From Mycobacterium sp. (lineage in GTDB: Bacteria > Actinomycetota > Actinomycetes > Mycobacteriales > Mycobacteriaceae), in assembly GCA_018401645.1 (NCBI GenBank), contig JAGYKK010000026.1, positions 1 to 39,244 of the forward strand: a stretch of DNA of 39,244 nt. Direction: 5' to 3'. This document shows positions 1 through 9,871 of the stretch, piece after piece. The notes beneath the pieces are model-generated. The model was not told where the DNA came from and did not search any database. It saw nothing but the letters and a program-made list of their open reading frames with translations. A program made the translations under genes and the position numbers. Every line of letters begins with the position of its first letter. The stretch's first letter is position 1.

Positions 1-254
1 GGCGGGGCGCTCGGTCCAGCACTTGGCGCACCGTTGGTCGCCGCGCCACGCCTGGCGGCGCCACGATTGGCGCGGGCCGGCGTCCGTCCGGCGGCGCTGC
101 CGACGTCACTGGACGCGCTACTCGTGTCGGAGGTGGCACTGGAGTCGCTGTCGCCGTCGGGTTCGGCCTGGGCGGCCACCGGGACCAGGACTGCGGTCGC
201 AGCCAGGGCGAACGCTCCCGCGGTTGCCCACAGTTTGTTCGATGCGGTAATCAT
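1..254 (-). CDS. Secreted protein, N-terminal fragment (cut by window edge)
   Basis: Reading the minus strand from the ATG at 254 gives MITASNKLWATAGAFALAAT followed by a hydrophobic stretch ending at VAAQA. This is a typical Sec signal peptide with a likely cleavage after AQA near residue 29. A Ser/Asp/Ala-rich stretch and a basic Arg/Ala stretch follow, and the frame stays open to base 1. A good ribosome site (GAGGGGAC) lies about 5 bases before the ATG. The layout (signal peptide then low-complexity linker) matches the start of the secreted hydrolase at 14804, so this may be another mycobacterial exported protein with a distal domain outside the window. The function cannot be read from this part. 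Confidence 0.6.
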   Translation of the reverse strand, partial: MITASNKLWATAGAFALAATAVLVPVAAQAEPDGDSDSSATSDTSSASSDVGSAAGRTPARANRGAARRGAATNGAPSAGPSAP

Positions 255-498
255 GGTGGTGTCCCCTCAGAGGCTCAAAGTCTTTGCTGTTCGTCGTTCT
301 GGGGCAACCTTGCCACTGATCACAGGTCGGTGTCAACTCAACGCGCAAACTAGGGCCAAAAGTCCCGCTCAGGACACTGTAATCCGGCGCTCAGGCAAAC
401 CTAAGCACAGAATACCGAAATCGGTGGCCTGAACCGCAGGTCAGCAGGCCGGGGAAGTAAGGGTGTGCCGAAACCCCCGGTCAGCGCAGCCATGCTGG
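255..498. other. Intergenic stretch, possible minus-strand promoter
   Basis: No gene is visible. On the minus strand a perfect TTGACA (331-336) stands 18-19 bases before a weak AAGGTT-like -10 (306-311). It could drive the secreted protein that starts at 254, leaving a leader of about 50 bases. The -10 is poor, so this is only a candidate. Confidence 0.3.
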
Positions 499-1434
499 CT
501 AACGCGCCCCGGTATACGCGGCAAAGGTGATCACCAATTCGCTGATGATGTCGTCCCACAGGGCCACCGGTAGGTCGTGGGCCATGCCGCTGAACAGCAC
601 CAGGCGGGCACCCGGGATAGCTGCGGCGATGGCGCGCCCACCGGCGGGGCGCATCAACTTGTCGGCCCGGCCGTGGATCACCACCGTCGGCGCGGTGATC
701 GCCCGGTCGTAGCGTTTGAGGCTGCCACTGCCCAACACCGCACCGAAGTGCCGGGCGATGCCCTGTGGGTAGTGGGCGCGGTCGTAGCCTTCGATCGCCT
801 CGGCCCGCAACGTGTGTTCCGGGGTCGGAAAGCCCGGGCTGCCGATGATCTTGGAGACCCGCACCGAGTTCTCGACGATGACTTCCCGCGGGGAGTCCGG
901 CGCCGGGCCCTTGATCAGCGCCAGCAGTGCCCGTGGCGCCGGCGGGGGCAGCAGGGCGGCGTTGTTGGAGGAGATGAGGATGCCCAGGCCCGCGGTGCGC
1001 TGCGGGTAGCGGGCCGCGAAGATCTGGGCGATCATCCCGCCCATCGAGGCGCCGACGATGTGCGCCCGGTCGATGCGCAGGTGATCCAGCAGGGCGGCGG
1101 CGTCCTCGGCCATGTGTTCCAGGGTGTACACCGACGGACTGGGCCGCCCGATAAAGGACCGCGCCAGAGCCGGGATCAGCGGGCCCTCGGCGCGGCGGCC
1201 GTGCAACTTGCCCGACAGGCCCACGTCGCGGTTGTCGTAGCGGATCACCCGGAAACCCCGGTTGACCAGACGCTCGCAGAACCCGGTGCGCCACAGCAGC
1301 AGTTGGGCGCCCAATCCCATGATCAGCAGCACCGGCGGGGCGGCCTCCTCGCCCATGTCCTCGTAATAGATGTCGAGGTCGTCGCCGTCGGCCCCGCCGC
1401 CGGTGATCCGGGCGGTGCCGGTGCGGATCTGCAC
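499..1434 (-). CDS. lipG: Alpha/beta hydrolase, LipG (Rv0646c) type
   Basis: A 311-aa serine hydrolase, predicted to cleave ester or thioester bonds; the natural substrate is not known. The nucleophile elbow GASMGG puts the catalytic Ser at 130. Asp258 (HGRADKL) and His286 (GMAHDLP) complete the expected triad. The oxyanion-hole strand is VLLIMGLGAQ at about 35-44. No signal peptide is seen, so it is probably cytoplasmic. It lies 7 bases downstream of the UbiB-family kinase on the same strand, so the two are almost certainly co-transcribed. The same pair in the same order (Rv0647c-Rv0646c) sits next to the mannosidase in M. tuberculosis, which supports the name. Length matches the family and no frame break is seen. 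Confidence 0.85.
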   Translation of the reverse strand: MQIRTGTARITGGGADGDDLDIYYEDMGEEAAPPVLLIMGLGAQLLLWRTGFCERLVNRGFRVIRYDNRDVGLSGKLHGRRAEGPLIPALARSFIGRPSPSVYTLEHMAEDAAALLDHLRIDRAHIVGASMGGMIAQIFAARYPQRTAGLGILISSNNAALLPPPAPRALLALIKGPAPDSPREVIVENSVRVSKIIGSPGFPTPEHTLRAEAIEGYDRAHYPQGIARHFGAVLGSGSLKRYDRAITAPTVVIHGRADKLMRPAGGRAIAAAIPGARLVLFSGMAHDLPVALWDDIISELVITFAAYTGAR

Positions 1435-1441
1435 GCGCTAC

Positions 1442-2782
1442 CTACTCTCCGTCGCCGCGGTGCTCGCGGCTGACCTCGACCATGAAGTTCGCGAAGTATC
1501 CGGTCAGTTCCGGATCACTCATCATCTGCCACTTCGGCGCCAGCAGTTTCATGTAGCGCTCGACATAAAGGAACTGCTTGCCGATCAGCACCAGTTCCCG
1601 GGGCAGGGTCACGTCATAGGCGTCGGCCAGGGTGGACAGTTGCCGGCCGATATCGGCATACGACATATCCCCGAGGCTCTTCAGGGTCAGCGGGGCGGCG
1701 AACGCCTCAAGATCGTCGGCCGCCTCGGCCTCGGGCTTGGTGGTGCCGACCGCGCCCATCAGTACCAGGATCTTGCCGGCCGCGGCGTGGTCCTTCTTGA
1801 CCAGCAGGGCGTGGACCAGTTCGCGCAGCAGCCACCGGGTGCGCGGGTCGATGCGGCCCATGATCCCGAAGTCCAGGAACACGATCCGGCCCTGGGCGTC
1901 GACCAGCAGGTTGCCGGCGTGCAGGTCGCCGTGGAACAACCCGTGGCGCAGGCCGCCCTCGAAGGTGCTGAACAGCAGTGCCTTGACCAGTTCGGTGCCG
2001 TCGAGGCCCTGCGTGCGGATCGCGGCGACGTCGTCGATGCGGACGCCTTCCACGCGGGCCATGGTCAGCACCCGCTCACTGGTGAACTCCCAGTGCACGT
2101 CCGGAACCATGATGTTGCGGCCCAGTGGCGAGTTGTGCAGGCCCGAGACCCAGGCCTCCATGGACTGCGCCTCGATGCGGAAGTCCAGTTCTTCGGCCAG
2201 GTTCTCGGCGAAGTCGGCCACCACGTCCTTGGCGGAGAGTCGCCGTCCGGTCTTGGCGAACTCGGCCACCTGGGCGAAACGCTTGAGGATCTGTAGGTCC
2301 GCGGCCACCCGGCGGCGGATCCCCGGGCGCTGGATCTTGACGACGACGTCCTCGCCGCTGTGCAGGGTGGCGTAGTGCACCTGGGCGATCGAGGCCGAGG
2401 CGAACGGTTCGTCGTCGAAGCTGGCGAACAACTCCGCGGGGTCGGCGCCGAGTTCCTCTTTGAACAGCCGGTGCACCTGCGCGGTGTCGGCCGGGGGCAC
2501 CGAGTCCAGCAGGCTGCGGAACTCTTTGGACAGGCCCTCGCCGAACGCGCCGGGGCTGGAGGCGATGATCTGGCCGAGCTTGACGTAGGTGGGGCCAAGG
2601 TCGGCGAAGGCCTGCGGAACCTCGCGGATGACCTTGTCGCTCAGCGAGCCCTTGCCGGCCAGCCTGCACAGCACCCGGGCGCCGGTCCGGGTGAGCTGCC
2701 AACCGGTCGCGCCGACGCGGGCCGCCTCGATCGGCAGCGGCACCCGATCGAGCTTGGCGACCTGACGATCCGTGGAACTCAT
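1442..2782 (-). CDS. ABC1/UbiB-family atypical kinase (Rv0647c type)
   Basis: A 446-aa UbiB/ADCK-family protein. The family hallmarks are in order: KLGQ (68-71) in the N-terminal extension, the Ala-rich nucleotide loop ASASIAQVH (128-136), the ATP-binding lysine in VVVKIQRPG (Lys149), the catalytic-loop motif HGDLHAGN (284-291) and the metal-binding DFG (304-306). Family members support isoprenoid-quinone or lipid metabolism through ATPase or kinase activity. Mycobacteria use menaquinone, so the client here is unknown. The gene is followed after 7 bases by lipG and is divergent from the HicB-like and mannosidase genes. The ATG at 2782 has only a weak ribosome site (CCCACC). No frame breaks. 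Confidence 0.88.
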   Translation of the reverse strand: MSSTDRQVAKLDRVPLPIEAARVGATGWQLTRTGARVLCRLAGKGSLSDKVIREVPQAFADLGPTYVKLGQIIASSPGAFGEGLSKEFRSLLDSVPPADTAQVHRLFKEELGADPAELFASFDDEPFASASIAQVHYATLHSGEDVVVKIQRPGIRRRVAADLQILKRFAQVAEFAKTGRRLSAKDVVADFAENLAEELDFRIEAQSMEAWVSGLHNSPLGRNIMVPDVHWEFTSERVLTMARVEGVRIDDVAAIRTQGLDGTELVKALLFSTFEGGLRHGLFHGDLHAGNLLVDAQGRIVFLDFGIMGRIDPRTRWLLRELVHALLVKKDHAAAGKILVLMGAVGTTKPEAEAADDLEAFAAPLTLKSLGDMSYADIGRQLSTLADAYDVTLPRELVLIGKQFLYVERYMKLLAPKWQMMSDPELTGYFANFMVEVSREHRGDGE

Positions 2783-2875
2783 GGTGGGTCATTGTGCCAG
2801 TCGGGGCTGGTGGACCACTAATTTCCGCAGCCGGCGGGGGACGCCGGTCACACTCCGACCCGCGGTGTGACGCGG

Positions 2876-2893
2876 GTAGATTTGCCGACGTGC
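2876..2893 (+). promoter_or_regulatory. Leaderless-type -10 box, copy 1 of an 18-bp repeat
   Basis: GTAGATTTGCCGACGTGC carries a -10 hexamer TAGATT (2877-2882), seven bases, then GTG (2890). The identical 18-mer recurs at 3175-3192 before the mannosidase. Transcription starting at or next to the GTG would give either a leaderless mRNA or a 48-base leader for the ATG at 2938, because both are in one frame. No convincing -35 is seen. Confidence 0.55.
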
Positions 2894-2937
2894 GCCCTTG
2901 GCGCGATCGAACCGGCGCTAGGGAAAGGATGGTTGAT

Positions 2938-3129
2938 ATGAGCTACGCGGTGCTCGTCACACGCGACGGCGAAAACTGGCTGGCGGATGTGCCGTCGGTG
3001 CCCGGCGCCCATACTTTTGCCCGTTCACTGGAGGGACTCCCTCGGTCGGTGCGCGAGGTCGTCGTTCTGATGGACGATCTGCCCGACGATGCTGCAGTGG
3101 AACTCGACTTTCACGTCGACCGCAGATGA
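2938..3129 (+). CDS. Small HicB-like (antitoxin-fold) protein
   Basis: A 63-aa protein beginning MSYAVLVTRDGENWLADVP. This strand pattern (short beta strand, polar turn, W-x-A-x-V-P, then a helix LPRSVREVVVLMDD) is that of HicB-type partial RNase-H-fold antitoxins. Many such proteins are solitary in actinobacteria, and no HicA-like toxin is next to it. The ATG at 2938 has a ribosome site GGGAAAGGA about 8 bases upstream. An alternative leaderless GTG at 2890, in the same frame, would add 16 residues and fits the -10 box at 2877. It lies between the divergent UbiB gene and the mannosidase and is read in the mannosidase direction. The family call rests on pattern only. Confidence 0.6.
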   Translation: MSYAVLVTRDGENWLADVPSVPGAHTFARSLEGLPRSVREVVVLMDDLPDDAAVELDFHVDRR

Positions 3130-3174
3130 CGAACGTGAACTCTTAAGACACATCGAACGTCGCTCTGCTGCCGC

Positions 3175-3192
3175 GTAGATTTGCCGACGTGC
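3175..3192 (+). promoter_or_regulatory. Leaderless -10 promoter of the mannosidase operon, copy 2
   Basis: TAGATT (3176-3181), then seven bases, then the GTG start of the mannosidase at 3189. This is the standard mycobacterial leaderless arrangement and there is no ribosome site. The sequence is an exact copy of 2876-2893, 299 bases upstream. Confidence 0.6.
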
Positions 3193-6100
3193 AGGTGACC
3201 TCGGCGCAATCGATGGAACTGTTCGTCGGAGACCCCGACGCCCCGCTTCAGGTGGTCCGGGTGGGCTACACCGGCGACCCGGTGGCGGTCGTGATCACCG
3301 GGGACGGACTGAGCGCGGCCGGGGAGTTCGTCGTTTGTGCCGACGGTGTGCTCGAGGTGCCGGTGCGCGTGGAGGACCCGGTGCCGGGGCAGCGTCGCGC
3401 GGCCCGGGTGCAGGCCGGAACCGCGGAGTTCGACTTCGAGTTCACCGTCGCCGAACCGGGGTGGACCATGCACATGATCAGCCACTTCCACTACGACCCG
3501 GTGTGGTGGAACACCCAGGGCGCCTACACCAGCCGGTGGATCGAGGACCCGCCCGGCCGGTGCCGCCAACACAACGCCTTCGCGTTGGTGGCCGCGCACC
3601 TGGAGATGGCCCGGCGCGAACCGGTCTACAAGTTCGTCCTCGCCGAAGTCGACTACCTCAAGCCCTACTTCGACGCCCACCCGGGCGATCGCGCCGACCT
3701 GCTGCGGTTCATCGCGCAGGGCCGGGTGGAGGTGATGGGCGGCACCTACAACGAACCCAACACCAACCTCACCGGACCCGAGACGGCGATCCGAAACTTC
3801 GTCCACGGCATCGGCTTTCAGCGCGACGTGCTCGGGGCGGATCCGACCACCGCCTGGCAACTCGACGTGTTCGGCCACGACCCGCAGTTCCCCGGCATGG
3901 CCGCCGACGCCGGCCTGACGTCGTCGTCGTGGGCGCGCGGGCCGTATCACCAGTGGGGGCCGATGGCCGGTGACAACGAGGGGCACAAGGGTGATCCGCG
4001 GCGCATGCAGTTCCGCAGCGAGTTCGAGTGGATCGCCCCCTCGGGTGTGGGCCTGCTGACCCACTACATGCCGGCGCACTACGCCGGCGGGTGGTGGATG
4101 GACTCCTCGACCACGCTGGCCGAGGCCGAGGATGCCACCTATGAGTTGTTCCGCGAACTGAAGTCGGTGGCGCTGACCCGCAACGTGCTGCTGCCGGTCG
4201 GCACCGACTACACCCCGCCGAATGCCTGGGTCACCGACATCCACCACGACTGGAACTCCCGCTACACCTGGCCGCGGTTCGTCTGTGCGATCCCCGCGGA
4301 GTTCTTCACCGCCGTGCGCGCCGAACTCGCCGAACGCCGGGAGTCCGCCTCGCCGCAGACCCGCGACATGAACCCGATCTACACCGGCAAGGACGTCTCC
4401 TTCATCGACACCAAGCAGGCCAACCGCGCCGCCGAGGACGCCGTGCTCGGCGCCGAACGCTTCGCGGTGTTCGCCGCCCTGCTGGCCGGTGCGCGCTATC
4501 CCGAAGCCGCCCTGGCCAAGGCGTGGGTGCAGTTGGCCTGGGGCGCCCACCACGACGCGATCACCGGCAGCGAATCCGACCAGGTGTATCTGGATCTGCT
4601 CACCGGGTGGCGCGACGCCTGGGAGTTGGGCACCGCCGCGCGGGCCGGTGCGCTGGAGGTGTTGTCTCAGGCGGTGGCAACCGAAGACCGCTCGGTGGTG
4701 GTGTGGAACCCGTTGGCGCACAACCGAACCGACATCGCCACCGTACACCTGGACGCCCCGGTGGGCCCGGGTGCGCGGGTGCTCGACGCCGACGGCACCG
4801 ACGTGGCGGCGGTGGTCGCCGACGACGGTCACACGCTGAGTTGGCGCGCCGACGACGTCGGGTCGCTGGGGTGGCGGACCTACCGGGTCACCTCGAGTGC
4901 GCAGCCGTGTGGGTGGGAGCCCGTCGAGGGCACGGCGATCGCCAACGAGTTTCACCGACTGCGCGTCGACCCGGCCCGCGGCGGTGCCGTCGTCTCCCTG
5001 GTGCAGAACGCCACCGGCCGGGAGTGGATCGCCCCGGCGGTGCGGGCAACAGACTCGCCGTCTACACCGAACATCCGGCCCACCCCGAGGCCGGCGAGGG
5101 GCCGTGGCATCTGCGCCCACGGGCCCGGTGCGGTGCTCCTCGGCCGCGGCGGCGACGGTGCAGTGCTACCGAAGCCCCCTCGGTGAACGAATCGGGTGCG
5201 CGGCGCCATCGGGGAGGTGCTGCGCTACACCCAGACGCTGACGCTGTGGCCGGCATCGACCGGGTGGACTGCCGCACCGACATCGACGGGTTCACCGGCG
5301 CCGACCGCCTGGTGCGACTGCGCTGGCCGTCCCGGTGCCCGGCGCGCTGCCGGTCAGCGAGGTCGGCGACGCCGTGGTGGGCCGCGGCTTCGGCCTGATG
5401 CACGACCACTCCGACGGGCAGGACCGCGCGGTCGACACCGCGGTGCACCCGTGGACCCTGGACAACCCCGCGAACGGCTGGTTCGGGCTGTCCTCGGCGG
5501 CGCGGATCCGGGTGGGGAGTCGACCGGGCGGTGTCGGTCGCCGAAGGTCATCGTGCCCGCCGAGTCCGGCGCCGGGGACCTGGCCCGTGACCTGATGGTC
5601 GCCCTGGTGCGCGCCGGGGTGACCGCCACCTGCAGCACCGCCGAGCACACCCGCTACGGCCACCTCGAGGTCGACTCCAACCTGCCCGATGCCCGCATCT
5701 CCCTCGGCACTCCGGAGGCCAACGTGTTCACCGCCGCGGTGCTGGCCGCCGCCGACCCCGCCTACGCCGCCGAGGTGCGCCGCCAACTCGCCGCGACCGG
5801 TACCGCGCGGGTCTTCGTGCCCGCCGCGAGTCCCTTGCCACCGTGTGGATTCCCGACGCCGACCTTCGCGGGGTGCTCGCCCTGCCGGTGCTGATCGTCA
5901 TCGGCGATATCGACGCGGTGGTGGCCGACCTCGCCGACGCCGAGATAACCGTCGACCAACGGGTTGCCGCTGACTGCGGGGCGTTCGAGTCGCGCACCGT
6001 CGCGTTGATCAACCGTGGCGTACCCGGCTTCGCCGTCGAACGCGACGGCACCCTGCACGCGTCGTTGATGCGCTCCCCTGCACCGGATGGCCGTCGGGGT

Positions 6101-7354
6101 GTGGATCGACCCGCCGGCCCGCACGGCACCGGATGGATCCAACTTCCAACTCCAGCATTGGAGTCACACCTTCGACTTCGCCCTGGTCTGCGGGGACGGG
6201 GACTGGCGGGCCGTCGAGATGGTTTCCCGCAGTGCGGAATTCAATCATCCGCTCCTGGCCGTCCTCGCCGAGGGGCGGTGGTGAATTGCCCGCCGACGGT
6301 TGTTTGCTGCGGGTGGAACCGGCCCGCACCGTGCAACTGGGTGCGTGCAAGGTCGCCAGGTAACCCGACGGCCACCGGAAGTTCCGCCGAGGTTGATTCC
6401 GCTTCCATCACCCTGCGCCTGGTCGAAACCACCGGCGCGCCCACCGATGTCACGATCTCCAGTCCGGTGGGTGAACTTTCTGAGGTGGTGGCCGCCGACC
6501 TGCTGGAGCGCCGCGGCCCACCGGCGGCCCGCCACTGCGCCTGCACGGCTATCAGATCGCCACACTCGGCGCCCGACTCGAGGCCATGCCGCTGATCGAC
6601 GCGGGTGAGGTGGCGCTGGCCCCGACGCCGAGGCCGCCCAACCGCTGTATGCCCGCTACTGGCTGCACAACCGCGGGCCCGCACCATTGGGCGGACTGCC
6701 CGCCGTCGCCCACCTGCACCCCGAAGCGCTCACCGCCGCCCCCGGGAGACGGTTTCCCTGCGGATGACCGTGGCCAGCGACTGCAGCGACGCCACTTTGT
6801 CGGGGGCGGTGCGGATGCGCTACCCCGACGGCTGGGATCCGGGCCGCGACGAGATCGCGTTCGAAATACCCGCCCGCGGACACCGCGAGTACGACCTCAC
6901 CGTCACCGTGCCCCGCAGATGCCCCACCGGGTCGCTACCCACTGCGCGCCGCACTGACCCTGGCCGGTGACGTGCCGCCGGCCTGGCGGCAGAGCGTCGA
7001 GGACGTCTGCGTCGTCACCGTCGGTGACCCGGACCCTGAATTGGTGCGCCTGCTCACCGAACCCGTCGGCGTCGTCGTCCGCCGCGGGAGGCGGTCCCGG
7101 ATCGCGGTCACCGTCGCCTCGGGCGCGGCCGCCGATCTGGCCCTGGAAGCTCACCTGATCAGCCCGTGGGGCACCTGGGAGTGGATGGGCCCGGCGGCGT
7201 GCGGGGCGGACCTGCCGCCGGGAGGACCGTCGAGGTCGGCTTCGACGTCGCCCCGCCGCCGTGGGCCACACCCGGAACGTGGTGGGCACTGATCCGCATC
7301 GGTTGCGCCGGACAGTTGCTCTACACCCCGGCGGTGGCGGTGAGCGTCACATGA
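3189..7354 (+). pseudogene. GH38 alpha-mannosidase (Rv0648 type), heavily frameshifted
   Basis: Reads as a glycoside hydrolase family 38 alpha-mannosidase of about 1,390 codons. The N-terminal catalytic part is intact to about 5045: the metal site HFHYDPVWW, the nucleophile segment WQLDVFGHD, and AWGAHHDAITGS typical of GH38. Beyond 5045 the protein continues only by switching frame at least a dozen times, near 5046, 5125, 5200, 5240, 5330, 5510, 5830, 6085, 6280, 6370, 6500, 6620, 6930 and 7215. Recognisable pieces include GPWHLRP, EVLRYTQTLTLW, the long VIVPAESGAGDLARDL stretch, and a C-terminus ending PAVAVSVT at 7354. Since every piece stays readable and the order is collinear, single-base sequencing errors are likelier than decay. 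The GTG start is leaderless. The stop overlaps the next gene (ATGA), so mannosidase, FabD2-like and ROK genes form one operon. In mycobacteria the family is linked to mannoside turnover; the substrate here is not known. Confidence 0.75.
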
Positions 7355-7913
7355 ACGCCGCCGCAACGGTGGCCGGGGCTTCGGTCTCGATCGCCGAGGT
7401 CGATGCCCGCGAGGCCGTGCTGCGCGGATCCCCGCTGACCGCCGCCCTGCCGCGGCCGAACACCAGCGAAGGCCGCCAACTGCGGCGCTGGCTGACCCAA
7501 CTACTGGTGACCGAACGGGTGGTGGCCGTCGCAGGCCAACGCCCTCGGCGTCATCGCCGCTTCCGCCCCGACCGAGGCCGACGTGCTGCCCGACCTGACC
7601 GCGCGACTGGAGATCGGCAGCGTCGCCGCCGCGGTACTCGCCGACCCGGTGGCCCGGGCGCTCTACGCGCACATCACCGCCGACATCGACGTCGACGCGG
7701 CAGGTCGTCGCCGACTACCACCGGCGCAACCCGAACCGGTTCCCCGCCGACCCCGAGCCTGAGGCGGCCATCGCGGCGATGCTGCGCGGTGCCGCCCGCC
7801 GCCGCGCCTTCCGGATCTGGCTCGACCAGCGCCGCGCCGCCCTGGTCTGGCTGGCACCCGGATATGAGCACCCCGGCGACCCGCGTCAGCCCGACAACGT
7901 CCACCGGCACTGA
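7351..7913 (+). pseudogene. Rv0649 ('FabD2') type protein, frameshifted
   Basis: Position and length (about 187 codons) match Rv0649 between the mannosidase and ROK kinase. It starts with ATG overlapping the mannosidase stop and ends TGA overlapping the ROK ATG (TGATG). Readable pieces in different frames are MNAAATVAGASVSIAEVDAR, RRWLTQLLVTERVV, then (shift near 7530) ANALGVIAASAPTEADVLPD, and after a shift near 7700 VVADYHRRNPNRFPADPEPE and WLAPGYEHPGDPRQPDNVHR. I see no GxSxG acyltransferase elbow, so the malonyl-CoA transacylase label carried by the M. tuberculosis gene is not supported by this sequence. The N-terminal two-thirds has the helical look of SurA/parvulin-type N-domains, which is only an impression. 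Function unknown. Confidence 0.6.
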
Positions 7914-8812
7914 TGAGCACCCTCGCCCTTGACATCGGCGGAACCAAGATCGCCGCCGGCCTCGTCGACGCCAATGGTGTTGTGCTGCATACCAATCGGC
8001 AACCCACCCCGCGCAGTACCGACCCCGAAGAGGTGTGGGCGGCCGCCGAGCACACCATCGCCGACGCACTGGCCGCCGCCGGGGAGAGGTCAGCGGGGTG
8101 GGCATCTCCTCGGCCGGGCCGATCAGTCCCGCCGAGGGCACCATCAACCCGGTCAACATCGGCGCCTGGCGTGGCTTCCCCGTCGTCGACCGGGTGAGTG
8201 CGGTGGTTCCCGGTGTGCCGGTCCGACTGGCCGGTGACGGGCTGTGCATGGCACTGGGTGAACACTGGCGCGGCGCCGGCCAAGGCGCGGGCTTCATGCT
8301 GGGCATGGTGGTGTCCACCGGAATCGGCGGCGGTCTGGTGCTCGACGGTGCGCCCTACGGTGGACGCACCGGCAACGCCGGGCACGTCAGCACGTCGTCG
8401 TCGACGTGAACGGACCGCCCTGCGCGTGCGGCGGACACGGCTGCGTCGAGGCCATCGCCAGCGGACCGAACCTCACCGCCTGGGCCCGCGAACAGGGCTG
8501 GACCGGAACCGACGCCAAGGCTCTGGCCGAGGCCGCCGCCGCCGCCGATCCGTCGCCCTGCGGGCCTTCGGTCGTGGCGCCGAGGCCATCGCGGCGATGA
8601 TCGCCTCCGTCGCCGCGGTCTGCGATCTGGACCTGGTGGTCATCGGCGGCGGCGTGAGCAAGCCGGCCCGGTGCTCTTCGACCCCCTGCACACAGCCTTG
8701 CGCCGCTACGTCGGACTGGACTTCATCGCCGGCCTGCGGGTGGTCCGCGCCGCCCTGGGCGGAAGGCCGGCCTCGTCGGCGCCGCCGCCTGCTCCGCGGC
8801 ATGCCCTCTTAG
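7913..8812 (+). pseudogene. ROK-family sugar kinase (Rv0650 type), frameshifted
   Basis: A ROK glucokinase-like protein of about 300 codons, predicted to phosphorylate a hexose such as glucose or mannose with ATP in the cytoplasm. The ATP loop LALDIGGTKIAAGL is at the N-terminus. [13 protein letters not shown] and the zinc motif [10 protein letters not shown] (pattern CxCGxxGCxE) are present, as is the C-terminal LDLVVIGGGVS. Frame changes occur near 8088, 8395, 8560, 8670 and 8760, so no single frame spans it. It is the last gene of the mannosidase operon (start overlaps the previous stop), which suggests that mannose released by the mannosidase is phosphorylated here. The stop is placed at TAG 8810-8812, which the last readable frame reaches only after one more shift. 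Confidence 0.72.
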
Positions 8813-8877
8813 CGCGAGCAGAGCGCGCAAACTCGCACGTTTCGGGCGCCAAACGTGCGAGTTTGCGTCTGCTCGCG
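8813..8877 (+). terminator. Palindrome copy 1, hairpin after the ROK gene
   Basis: A near-perfect inverted repeat starting directly after the ROK stop. The inner arms are CGCAAACTCGCACGTTT (8826-8842) and its complement (8851-8867) with an 8-base loop; the outer arms CGCGAGCAGA / TCTGCTCGCG extend the stem, with 3 extra bases on the left. There is no T tract. Its place right behind a stop codon suggests a terminator or mRNA 3'-end hairpin. A second copy follows the next gene at 9872. Confidence 0.6.
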
Positions 8878-8929
8878 GGGGCTGAAGAGGTGTCCACAAC
8901 CTCGCGGGGGCTGAAGAGGTGTCCACAAC
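8872..8929 (+). repeat. Exact 29-bp tandem duplication
   Basis: Bases 8872-8900 and 8901-8929 are identical 29-mers beginning CTCGCGGGGGCTG and ending GGTGTCCACAAC. The first unit overlaps the right arm of the palindrome. This looks like a recent slippage duplication in the gap before the AbiEi-like gene, or an assembly artefact. No function is seen. Confidence 0.85.
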
Positions 8930-8980
8930 TACGCAACGGGTGGCTACCGAAGCCGTCGGATCCTGACCACGCTCGCCAAG

Positions 8981-9868
8981 ATGAACGCTGATGCCGTCGA
9001 CATGATTTCGCGCGCCGACGGTGTGGCCACGACCGCAGACCTGCTGACGGTGATGACCCGCCAACAGTTGGACGTCGCCGTCCGCAGAGGTCGATTGATC
9101 CGGGTATGGCGCGGTGTCTACTCGGTCGAGCAGCCCGACCTGCTGATGCGGTTGCGGGCGTTGGACCTTCTCATCGGCGGCCACGCGGTCGCGTGTCTGC
9201 ACACTGCGGCGGCGCTGTACGGATTCGGCGTCGAGGACACGGGTGCGGTTCACGTCCTGGACCCGGGTTCACGGTTGCGTTCCGGCGGCGGACTCGTCGT
9301 GCATCAACGCGAAGGTGCACCGCTACAACTGGTCACCGGTCGCCGTGCAACGTCCCCCGGGTGGACGGCCGTCGAGGTAGCCCGGCAGGTACGACGCCCA
9401 CGGGCGCTGGCCACCCTTGATTCCGCACTGCACTCGGGATGGTGTTCGCCGGCCGACCTTGCGGCGACGATCGACCGGCACCGGGGCAGACGCGGGATCG
9501 TCACCGTGCGGAACCTGCTCCCACTGGCCGATGGCCGCGCCGAGTCGGCGATGGAAAGCGAGGCTCGACTGGTGATGATTGACCACGGCCTGCCGCGCCC
9601 CGAACTGCAGCATCTGATCCGCGGTCGGCACGGGGAATGCTGGCGGGTGGATTTCGCCTGGCCTCAGGTCCGGGTGGCGGCCGAGTACGAAAGCGTGGAT
9701 TGGCATGCGGGTCGCGCGGAAATGCTGCGGGACAAGAAGCGCTTTGCCGGTGTGCAGGATGTCGGATGGATCGTCATCCCCATCGTGGTGGACGACGTGC
9801 ATCGCCACCCAGCGCGTCTATGCGAGCGCATACGGGGCCACCTGGACCGTGCCTCGCTGGCTTCCTGA
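8981..9868 (+). CDS. AbiEi-type winged-helix / DUF559 endonuclease-fold protein
   Basis: A 295-aa protein with two parts. Residues 1-70 resemble the AbiEi-type N-terminal winged helix ([11 protein letters not shown], then [19 protein letters not shown]). The C-terminal third carries the DUF559/Vsr-like nuclease-fold pattern: an [10 protein letters not shown] helix, GLPRPELQ, then [16 protein letters not shown], where Asp and Glu are candidate metal ligands, and a closing [14 protein letters not shown] helix. Such proteins are common and solitary in actinobacteria; DNA binding or nicking is an inference from fold. No ribosome site stands out before the ATG. No partner toxin of AbiEii type adjoins it. 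The gene is flanked on both sides by copies of one palindrome, and it has no frame break although it directly follows the broken ROK gene. Confidence 0.72.
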   Translation: MNADAVDMISRADGVATTADLLTVMTRQQLDVAVRRGRLIRVWRGVYSVEQPDLLMRLRALDLLIGGHAVACLHTAAALYGFGVEDTGAVHVLDPGSRLRSGGGLVVHQREGAPLQLVTGRRATSPGWTAVEVARQVRRPRALATLDSALHSGWCSPADLAATIDRHRGRRGIVTVRNLLPLADGRAESAMESEARLVMIDHGLPRPELQHLIRGRHGECWRVDFAWPQVRVAAEYESVDWHAGRAEMLRDKKRFAGVQDVGWIVIPIVVDDVHRHPARLCERIRGHLDRASLAS

Positions 9869-9871
9869 CGC

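Noticed and set aside
3111..5120. Long minus-strand open frame opposite the mannosidase
   Set aside because: Antisense shadow of GH38 motifs with biased composition and no domain.
5045..7354. Programmed frameshifting in the mannosidase
   Set aside because: Too many breaks in both directions, no conserved slippery site, and neighbouring genes show the same breaks.
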